A stretch of DNA of 7,830 nt from Acidimicrobiales bacterium (lineage in GTDB: Bacteria; Actinomycetota; Acidimicrobiia; Acidimicrobiales; SZUA-35): positions 1-7,830 of the forward strand of contig JAHECQ010000184.1 in NCBI GenBank assembly GCA_024641625.1. Direction: 5' to 3'. Positions 1 through 4,099 of the stretch are shown piece after piece. The translations under genes were made by a program, and so were the position numbers. The number at the start of each line of letters is the position of its first letter. Within the stretch, counting starts at the first letter, position 1. Under the pieces are notes generated by a model. The model was not told the DNA's origin. It did not search any database and was given only the letters and a program-made list of their open reading frames with translations.

Positions 1-305
1 GCGAGGTGCCCCATATTGGTCAAGGGCCTCAACGCTGACCCTGCCCCTGACCGCCGGCCATGAGGTCAGTGATGCTCAGAAGTCGTAACGCCTCCGCGCT
101 CTCGTGTGATCTTGTTACTGCGGCTGTTGGCCGATTGTTTCGCTGCTGCGTTCCGGATTGCATCCACGCGAGACGCAGACATCTCATCGAAGCACGATCC
201 GAACGGACTCAGCCCGTTGGTGAGCGGCGGTGACAGCGGAGCCGGGCAGGTAGTGCTGGAGAGCCTGCACTACCGGTCGGCGGGCTTTGGGTGCACAATG
301 GTGTG
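1..305. other. No confident gene; region upstream of the first operon
   Basis: I see no supported coding region here. The longest open frame (106-306, plus, GTG start) has no ribosome binding site, no recognisable motif and runs into the start of the next gene. The first 60 bases are rich in short TGACC/GGTCA words, some inverted, but not in a clean hairpin. The last 30 bases should hold the promoter of the operon that begins at 306. CACAAT at 294-299 could be a -10 box, placing transcription start close to the ATG at 306, but I find no good -35. Confidence 0.4.
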
Positions 306-482
306 ATGCGGAACGTCGTCCAACAGAGCAGAGCCGAGGTCTTGGCCGAGTTGTACGAGACTGGAGCGCTCGTGGAGAGCGAACACGATGAGCAACTCAT
401 TGCTGCGCTCACGGCGACGTCGGAATGGGGAGATGAGCTTCGGCAGCTGGGCGAGTCCGACCCCGACCTGCTCGACAGCTGA
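306..482 (+). CDS. Small hypothetical protein, candidate antitoxin of a PIN-like pair
   Basis: A 58-residue acidic protein, MRNVVQQSRAEV... to ...DPDLLDS, not recognised by sequence. A GTG at 291 in the same frame would add five residues. I prefer the ATG at 306 because the longer start has no better upstream signal. The protein looks mostly helical, with an acidic C-terminal tail (ESDPDLLDS), and I see no clear ribbon-helix-helix or AbrB motif. Its stop is only 6 nt before the GTG start of the PIN-like gene, so the two are almost certainly co-transcribed and translationally coupled. A small acidic protein upstream of a PIN-like protein is the usual VapBC-type layout, which is the only basis for calling it an antitoxin. 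No strong Shine-Dalgarno sequence precedes the ATG, so a leaderless message is possible. Confidence 0.5.
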   Translation: MRNVVQQSRAEVLAELYETGALVESEHDEQLIAALTATSEWGDELRQLGESDPDLLDS

Positions 483-488
483 GCGACC

Positions 489-908
489 GTGATCGTCGTC
501 GACGAGTACCTCGTTCTACGCGTGCTGGCCGGCGCCGGCGAAGTCGATGGCCTGCCGGACGACATCATGGGTCTCACCTACCTACGGCATTGGCGCCTCG
601 TTTCGACCATTGCCAAGAGCGAGGGCAGTGGGCGGCTCAGCCGAACGCTTTCACATCTCGATCCGAGTAGGCGACGGTTCATCGAACAGCCAGATGCCCG
701 GCTGCTCCAGGTCATCGACCCGCGGCCATTGATCTTGTCAGCGGGCCGAGCTCACAGTCTGGTCGGCGGGCTCAGTGCCCTGATGGCTGAGACGGTTGCT
801 GCATGCCTGCATCACGAGTCTCCGTTCTACGTTGGTGATCGACAGAACGCGGTAGGAGTTCTCGCCGACAAGGTGCGCTCGCTGGGTATCGACATCGTCA
901 GCGTCTGA
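489..908 (+). CDS. PIN-like domain protein, candidate VapC-type toxin
   Basis: A 139-residue protein starting at a GTG (MIVVDEYLVLRVLAG). The N-terminus matches the first strand of PIN-domain nucleases, with the first catalytic Asp at residue 5. The C-terminal end also fits the fold: a helix with an acidic residue (LSALMAETVAACLHHES), then a strand ending in Asp (PFYVGD), then a final helix-strand (VLADKVRSLGIDIVSV). PIN proteins of VapBC systems are metal-dependent RNases that cut tRNA, rRNA or mRNA. The central part (residues about 25-85) is unusual and I cannot place the second acidic residue there, so catalytic competence is uncertain. The gene begins 6 nt after a small acidic gene and is the last gene of that pair. 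Alternative: a catalytically dead PIN-like protein of other function. Confidence 0.55.
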   Translation: MIVVDEYLVLRVLAGAGEVDGLPDDIMGLTYLRHWRLVSTIAKSEGSGRLSRTLSHLDPSRRRFIEQPDARLLQVIDPRPLILSAGRAHSLVGGLSALMAETVAACLHHESPFYVGDRQNAVGVLADKVRSLGIDIVSV

Positions 909-1070
909 CGCCGGACGGCAGCACCAGTTGCCGAACATGGCGGCCAGAGTCTGAGACGGCTCGTCAACCATCGACGGCCCTCCGTGCCACTGTGGTGCCA
1001 CTGGCAGGGGTCAAGAAGGGTCTGTAGCAAGGTTTTGGGGCCATCGGCATTCCTGCCTGGACTCTCTTTC

Positions 1071-1111
1071 GACCTGGGAGAACGTACCATTTGGTGGTGT
1101 TTCTGCAGGTC
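1071..1111 (+). other. Inverted repeat / hairpin in copy A
   Basis: GACCTGGGAGAAC (1071-1083) can pair with GTTTCTGCAGGTC (1099-1111): 11 of 13 positions pair, two of them as G-U, with two mismatches. Copy B has the same element with a better stem. The inner loop also holds a short ACCA/TGGT inversion. It could be a terminator-like hairpin at the end of a lost gene or a recombinase or accessory-protein site. No T-run follows, so a Rho-independent terminator is not supported. Confidence 0.45.
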
Positions 1112-1122
1112 AGAGAGCCGCA

Positions 1123-1180
1123 CTTGAAAACCGTTGAGGCCGCAAGGTCTCCGGGGGTTCGAATCCCCCTCTCTCCGCCA
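1123..1180 (+). pseudogene. tRNA-Ser(TGA) 3' fragment (element attachment remnant)
   Basis: The sequence is a clean 3' portion of a class II tRNA-Ser gene. It has an anticodon loop CTTGAAA (1123-1129, anticodon TGA), the 3' anticodon strand ACCGT, a long variable arm GAGGCC-GCAA-GGTCTC (1136-1151), a T arm GGGGG-TTCGAAT-CCCCC (1153-1169), the acceptor strand TCTCTCC, discriminator G and encoded CCA (1178-1180). The bases before 1123 cannot pair to make the anticodon stem, and no D arm or 5' acceptor strand (expected GGAGAGA) is present, so this is not a functional tRNA. Integration into the 3' part of a tRNA gene restores the tRNA at one end of the element and leaves exactly this kind of fragment at the other. 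The intact tRNA-Ser would lie outside the window. Confidence 0.85.
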
Positions 1181-1210
1181 AGTTTTCCCTGACCAGCCCG
1201 GGTTTCGACC

Positions 1211-1525
1211 CTCAGCAGCCACCGTGCCATCCGCTGCGGAAGTCGCAGCGCTGGTGGACAGCGCTGGTGGACCTGGTTGCCTCGGCAGGCAGCGACGCCC
1301 GTTGGGCCGCGATGTTCGAGCTGATGGGCATGGCGGGGTCGCGTCCGTCAGGGGTCGAGGACTTCAGCCGGGTGATGTGCGCTTGCCCGCTACCGGGTGG
1401 GGACTCGTGCGGCTGGGACGGGCTACAGCCGCCCCGGTGAGCGTTACACCAACGTTGACGGTCCGTTCGAGACCAAGGAGCTGAAGCACCTGGCCATCGG
1501 TCCTGAACAGGAAGAACGCTGGTGA
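1211..1525 (+). pseudogene. Decayed tyrosine recombinase (integrase) fragment
   Basis: Three reading-frame segments join into something like the start of a phage-integrase catalytic domain. The first (to about 1259) reads PSAAEVAALVD. A perfect 13-nt tandem duplication (AGCGCTGGTGGAC at 1247-1259 and 1260-1272) then shifts the frame. Skipping it, the reading continues LVASAGSDARWAAMFELMGMAGSRPSG, like the helix leading to the 'tGxRpsE' box with its catalytic Arg. A second shift near 1376-1385 leads to a segment containing VDGPFETKELKHLAIGP, like the beta-hairpin with the catalytic Lys, and a TGA at 1523-1525. The HxxR box and Tyr are absent, so the gene is also truncated. Its position just downstream of a tRNA-Ser scar supports the reading. 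Similarity was judged by eye and is weak in places; another family is possible. Confidence 0.45.
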
Positions 1526-1605
1526 AGCAAAGGGCGGGATCTGCGCTCGGCGGACCGTCCGATAATCGAGAATTGCCCCGACCTACGTACAACGCTGGCG
1601 GTGTT

Positions 1606-1914
1606 TCAGCAGCCGAGTGCGTAGCTGACGGCCGAGCAGACCTGCTCCATCGTGGAGTCGTCAACCTCGCCCACTCGAGCGGTGAGCGTCGTTTGAGCAA
1701 TCGTGTGCAACCCGTCGCAGTTGATCACCGACTCCCGATCGACGCCCGCCGTGGCATGGTCGAACTCGACCTCTGCGGCCAGTCCTCGTCGTGCAGTGGT
1801 GATCTCCGCGACCGTGACCAGAGCCCGAACCTCGATCACCTCGGTCCGAGTCAGCACGAGCACGGGGCGTCGTTTCCGACCCACCTGGGCGAGCCAGACG
1901 TCCCCGCGAGTCAC
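1606..1914 (-). CDS. mazF: MazF/PemK-family toxin (mRNA endoribonuclease)
   Basis: A 102-residue protein with a GTG start. It opens MTRGDVWLAQVGRKRRPVLVLTR, the standard MazF/PemK beginning (RGDVW, then RPVLVL in the next strand). The rest also fits: VTVAEITTARRGLAAEVEF in the middle, SVINCDGLHTIAQTTLTARVGEVDDSTM, and a terminal helix. Length is normal for the family. MazF toxins are ribosome-independent endoribonucleases that cut mRNA at short sites and are held inactive by their antitoxin. The start codon overlaps the antitoxin stop by 4 nt (GTGA), so translation is coupled. The Arg of RPVLVL (residue 16) and the Thr residues around 37-40 (EITTARR) are conserved positions of the active-site region. 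Part of this gene is duplicated at 3298-3433. Autoregulation with the antitoxin is expected through the palindromes at 2121-2146. Confidence 0.85.
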   Translation of the reverse strand: MTRGDVWLAQVGRKRRPVLVLTRTEVIEVRALVTVAEITTARRGLAAEVEFDHATAGVDRESVINCDGLHTIAQTTLTARVGEVDDSTMEQVCSAVSYALGC

Positions 1915-2120
1915 TCCTCACCCCAGGCTTCAACTTCATCCCAGAACGAGTCGGCGCTCTCGGGCTTTCTCTCGTAGGCCTCCCGATCGCGTTCGGCAAG
2001 CGCCGCTCGAACAGCGGTTGCCACACCATTCCTGGCGGCGGAGGAGATATTTACTCCGAGGCGTCGGGCCTGTTCGGCGAGTGCCTCGTCGAGAGTGAAC
2101 GTGGACCGAGTCGTTGTCAT
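1911..2120 (-). CDS. Ribbon-helix-helix antitoxin (CcdA/MazE-like) of the MazF toxin
   Basis: A 69-residue protein, MTTTRSTFTLDEALAEQARR at the start. The first 45 residues have the pattern of a ribbon-helix-helix DNA-binding domain: a short strand (RSTFTL), helix (DEALAEQARRLG), then N-I-S and a second helix. This resembles the CcdA/MazE-type antitoxins of actinobacteria. The C-terminal tail (ADSFWDEVEAWGEE) is acidic with aromatic residues, as expected for the part that wraps around and blocks the toxin. A longer frame opens at 2204, but its extra 28 residues read through the operator and into repeat copy B, so I chose the ATG at 2118-2120. No Shine-Dalgarno precedes this ATG. The operator touches the start codon, which suggests a leaderless message. 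The gene ends in a GTGA overlap with mazF. Confidence 0.8.
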   Translation of the reverse strand: MTTTRSTFTLDEALAEQARRLGVNISSAARNGVATAVRAALAERDREAYERKPESADSFWDEVEAWGEE

Positions 2121-2146
2121 AGCATCAGATGCTAGCATCAAGTGCT
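2121..2146 (-). promoter_or_regulatory. Tandem palindromic operator of the mazEF-like operon
   Basis: Two adjacent 13-nt units directly upstream of the antitoxin ATG: AGCATCAGATGCT (2121-2133), an inverted repeat around one central base, and AGCATCAAGTGCT (2134-2146), a slightly degenerate copy. Across the junction lies a perfect 12-bp palindrome, GATGCTAGCATC (2128-2139). Tandem half-sites of this kind are what ribbon-helix-helix antitoxin dimers bind. The site probably overlaps the promoter and allows autorepression by the antitoxin and the toxin-antitoxin complex. Binding is inferred, not shown. Confidence 0.65.
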
Positions 2147-2267
2147 GTAGCCGTAACGTTCGACGTTCACGTTCGTATCCGTGCCGCTGTGGTGCCACTG
2201 GCAAGGGTGAAGAAGGGTCAGCAGCGAGGTTTCACCGTCATCAGCACGCTTGCTCGCAACACCTTCC

Positions 2268-2308
2268 GACCTGGGGGAACGCACTCTTCGGAGGTGTTTT
2301 CCCAGGTC
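2268..2308 (+). other. Inverted repeat / hairpin in copy B
   Basis: GACCTGGGGGAAC (2268-2280) and GTTTTCCCAGGTC (2296-2308) pair over all 13 positions, two as G-U. The corresponding element in copy A differs at positions in both arms, but the stem is mostly kept. A 15-nt loop separates the arms and no T-run follows. This is a stronger hairpin than its partner in copy A. Its role is unknown; it may be an integrase-associated site. Confidence 0.5.
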
Positions 2309-2319
2309 AGGAGCTCACG

Positions 2320-2377
2320 CCTGAAAGTCGTTGAGGCCGTACGGTCTCCGGGGGTGCGAATCCCCCGCTTTTCGCCA
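2320..2377 (+). pseudogene. Degenerate tRNA-Ser 3' fragment
   Basis: This matches the tRNA-Ser fragment of copy A but with more decay. The variable arm GAGGCC-GTAC-GGTCTC (2333-2348) and the five G-C pairs of the T stem (2350-2354 with 2362-2366) are intact. The T loop is TGCGAAT instead of TTCGAAT. The anticodon loop reads CCTGAAA, losing the universal T33, and the acceptor strand is GCTTTTC instead of TCTCTCC. CCA is still present (2375-2377). There is no 5' half. It is either an older scar or one derived from a different tRNA-Ser gene or host. Confidence 0.75.
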
Positions 2378-2553
2378 ATCAGCCACCGTTGCAGGTCGGT
2401 CGTCTGGCGTGCCGTCGGGGCGGCGCAAGGGGCATGACCTTTCGAGAGGTAGGCCGACGTGGTCGATCGAGCGTGACGACGTTCGGATGATCATGGAAGA
2501 CTTGGCTTGTGACGTCGTTTCGGATGGACCGACAACGATGGTTGGAGAGGGCA

Positions 2554-3279
2554 ATGGCCACGACAGATCCCCTCGTGCATGCCGACAGCGACGAGGTCGA
2601 GTTCAAGCGTGTCGGGAACATGCACCAGACCCGATTCGTCGAGTTCTTCCTCGCCTACCGCAAAGCGCAGACCGGGAAGCTCGTCGCCGAGTGCTACAAC
2701 ACGATGTTCACCGCGGAGAGCATTCCCGGGTCGAAGGACACCGCTCCACAGGAACTGGTCGAGGGTCTCGATGTCGACGAGATCAGGAACGAATTCGGCG
2801 TACTCAGCGCATGGATGAATGGCCCGAAGCTCTGGTTGCCTGACTGGTGTGACATCGAGGCCGGGGTGGAGCGGGTGTTCGGCCGACTGACGGCCAGATG
2901 GGTCGCCCAACTCGATCTGGGCGACATCAGTGGCGGTATGGGGAAGGCGACGCCGTATTCGCCCATGACCATCACCCGGAAGGGTTCGCTGGGTTGGAGG
3001 AGTGGCACGCAGGTGGTGTTGGTCGATGATGCCCAGGGCGACACATGGGTTATGAAAGGGTTTCAGCTCGGTCTGCAACCGCAGCACTCGTATGAAGACT
3101 TCGCCGCAGCTGGGGCGACGATGTTCGGACAGCTCCCCGCAGGCTGGAACGTCCGGGTCGAAGTGCTGGAGCGGGATCTGACCGAGACACCGGAGAACGG
3201 CATCGCGACGATCATGGCGGACGAGCATTCCAACGTCTACGACAGGACGGGGCCGGGCATGTCCGACTTCACGCCCTGA
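2554..3279 (+). CDS. Conserved hypothetical protein (241 aa), function unknown
   Basis: A soluble 241-residue protein beginning MATTDPLVHADSDEVEF. I chose the ATG at 2554 because GGAGAGG sits 3 nt upstream. A GTG at 2509 in frame would add 15 residues without a comparable site. No signal peptide, membrane segment or known catalytic motif is visible. Landmarks are ECYNTMFTAE (about 48-57), a Trp-rich centre (WMNGPKLWLPDW, about 87-98), RWVAQLDLGD, an aromatic stretch DTWVMKGFQLGLQP (about 168-181) and NVYDRTGPGMSDF near the end. I recall similar proteins without assigned function in other bacteria, so it is probably a real family, but I cannot name it. It lies between repeat copy B and a mazF fragment, so it may be cargo of the lost element. 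It is well preserved, unlike its neighbours. Confidence 0.8.
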   Translation: MATTDPLVHADSDEVEFKRVGNMHQTRFVEFFLAYRKAQTGKLVAECYNTMFTAESIPGSKDTAPQELVEGLDVDEIRNEFGVLSAWMNGPKLWLPDWCDIEAGVERVFGRLTARWVAQLDLGDISGGMGKATPYSPMTITRKGSLGWRSGTQVVLVDDAQGDTWVMKGFQLGLQPQHSYEDFAAAGATMFGQLPAGWNVRVEVLERDLTETPENGIATIMADEHSNVYDRTGPGMSDFTP

Positions 3280-3297
3280 GGCCGTGTGGCGGTGGTG

Positions 3298-3433
3298 CGA
3301 CTCCGGATCGACGCCCGCCGTCGCATGGTCGATATCGACCCCTGCGGCCAGTCCTCGTCGTGCAGTGGTGATCTCCGCGACCGTCACCCGAGCCTGAACC
3401 TCGATCACCTCGGTCCGAGTCAGCACGAGCACG
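3298..3433 (-). pseudogene. Internal fragment of a mazF toxin gene
   Basis: This 136-nt stretch aligns without gaps to 1729-1864 inside the complete mazF (offset 1569), with 8 differences by hand count, about 94% identity. Read on the minus strand it encodes VLVLTRTEVIEVQARVTVAE and continues to about ATAGVDPES, roughly toxin residues 18-62. The first 17 residues and the C-terminal 40 are missing. No antitoxin-like sequence lies upstream, where the furA promoter region begins. Several of the changes are amino-acid changing, but the frame is still open, so the duplication is either recent or came from a closely related module. It cannot make a working toxin. Confidence 0.85.
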
Positions 3434-3533
3434 ACTCTTCTCGCACTTCAGCCTCCTTGCCGTCGATCAGGAGACAGACCGCGAGCGACGCACGCTCCTT
3501 CGATGTTGTACTACTCTCGATCAGATCAAACCC

Positions 3534-3569
3534 TTGACTATGTCCAGAATGTCTGCTTGAGTCGAGTCC
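3534..3569 (+). promoter_or_regulatory. Probable furA promoter, near-leaderless
   Basis: TTGACT at 3534-3539 is a good -35 hexamer. A 17-nt spacer leads to TTGAGT (3557-3562), a weak -10 with three of six consensus bases. Transcription would then begin at or next to the GTG at 3570. There is no Shine-Dalgarno in front of that GTG. As I recall, the mycobacterial furA message is also leaderless, which fits. The 3500-3555 stretch is more AT-rich than its surroundings and is the likely place for autoregulation by FurA, but I could not pin down a clean operator palindrome. Confidence 0.45.
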
Positions 3570-4022
3570 GTGGCTGAGGCTCTGGATCGCAAGACCGTCG
3601 ACGATGGCGTTCCGCCAAGCGTCGAGCAGCAGCTTCGAAGCTGCGGGCTCCAGGTCACGGCGCAGCGCCTGGCCGTCATGGAAGCGGTCATCGCTACCCC
3701 GCATGCCACCACGGAAGAGTTGACCGAGGTCGTGAGGGAGAAGATCGGCACGATCTCGCGCCAGGCGGTCTACGACACACTCGGCGTCTTCGCCGACAAG
3801 CGTCTCATCCGTCGGATCCAACCGACGGGTTCGGCTGCACGGTACGAGGACCGCGTCGACGACAATCATCACCATCTGGTGTGTCGAGGCTGCGGACTGA
3901 TCTTCGACATCGACTGTGCCGTCGGGTCGGCTCCGTGTCTCACCGCCGACGACGACCACGGCTATGAGATCGATGAAGCCGAGGTCGTCTACTGGGGCCG
4001 CTGCCCCGATTGTCGGGCGTGA
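3570..4022 (+). CDS. furA: FurA-type ferric uptake regulator family repressor
   Basis: A 150-residue Fur-family protein. The N-terminal winged helix includes LRSCGLQVTAQRLAVMEAV (about 23-41) and the recognition helix region ISRQAVYDTLGVF (about 62-74). The linker and metal-binding part follow: GSAARYEDRV, then NHHHLVCRGCG (about 98-108) with the His cluster and first CxxC, DIDCAVGSAPCLTADDDHGY, EVVYWGRCPDC with the second CxxC. These closely follow mycobacterial FurA. FurA is a metal-dependent repressor that responds to peroxide and controls itself and the katG next to it. The start is a GTG chosen by the match to the usual Fur N-terminus and the promoter position. An ATG further in would cut into the DNA-binding domain. 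katG begins 77 nt after its stop, with no terminator between. Confidence 0.92.
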   Translation: MAEALDRKTVDDGVPPSVEQQLRSCGLQVTAQRLAVMEAVIATPHATTEELTEVVREKIGTISRQAVYDTLGVFADKRLIRRIQPTGSAARYEDRVDDNHHHLVCRGCGLIFDIDCAVGSAPCLTADDDHGYEIDEAEVVYWGRCPDCRA

Positions 4023-4083
4023 CGACCACGCCCGTGTCCTATTCAGATCAAGACCACAAGCCAACCAAATGAAACCGACCCGC

Positions 4084-4088
4084 AGGAG
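4084..4088 (+). promoter_or_regulatory. katG ribosome binding site
   Basis: AGGAG lies 11 nt before the ATG at 4100, slightly further away than usual. The start is nonetheless secure because the protein begins MTDEAKCPVLQHDH, like other KatG N-termini. Confidence 0.6.
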
Positions 4089-4099
4089 CAGAGACCGAA

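Larger units (their letters stand above)
982..1180 (+). repeat. Copy A of a 199-nt attachment-site-like repeat
   Basis: This block aligns without gaps to 2179-2377 (copy B), identical at about 151 of 199 positions by hand count. From left to right it holds: two direct GTGCCACTG words (984-992, 995-1003), the second inside the palindrome TGCCACTGGCA (997-1007); a variable segment; an inverted repeat (1071-1083 with 1099-1111); and the 3' half of a tRNA-Ser gene ending in CCA. Direct repeats next to a partial tRNA gene resemble arm-type and core sites of a tyrosine-integrase attachment site. That functional reading is inference; the repeat itself is seen directly. Confidence 0.8.
2179..2377 (+). 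repeat. Copy B of the 199-nt attachment-site-like repeat
   Basis: Same length as copy A (982-1180), aligned without a single gap and shifted by exactly 1197 nt. Conservation is uneven: the first 40 nt, the hairpin flanks and the variable arm and T arm of the tRNA part are nearly identical, while about 40 nt in the middle (roughly 2225-2265) have diverged strongly. The shared pieces are therefore the ones likely to be recognised by proteins or to fold. It starts 59 nt upstream of the antitoxin start codon, so it flanks the promoter region of the mazEF-like operon. Confidence 0.8.

Noticed and set aside
1123..1180. A complete tRNA-Ser gene
   Set aside because: No D arm, no 5' acceptor strand, and the bases before the anticodon loop do not pair with the 3' anticodon strand.
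827..1230. Minus-strand open frames with GIRTPGDL- or DSNPRRP-like peptides across the first tRNA-Ser fragment
   Set aside because: These are well-known false proteins created by translating tRNA-Ser 3' sequence; the tRNA fragment explains the conservation.
1526..2029. Plus-strand frames opposite the mazEF-like genes
   Set aside because: They lie antisense to a recognisable MazF and its antitoxin and show no independent family match or start signal.
2315..2554. Minus-strand frame with a PRRPYGLNDFQ peptide across the second tRNA-Ser fragment
   Set aside because: Same artefact of tRNA-derived sequence; no ribosome binding site and no protein family.
2491..3432. Minus-strand frame of 313 codons opposite the 241-aa gene
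   Set aside because: Only its first 45 codons are meaningful, as the mazF fragment; the rest is the antisense of a gene with a good ribosome binding site and sensible protein.
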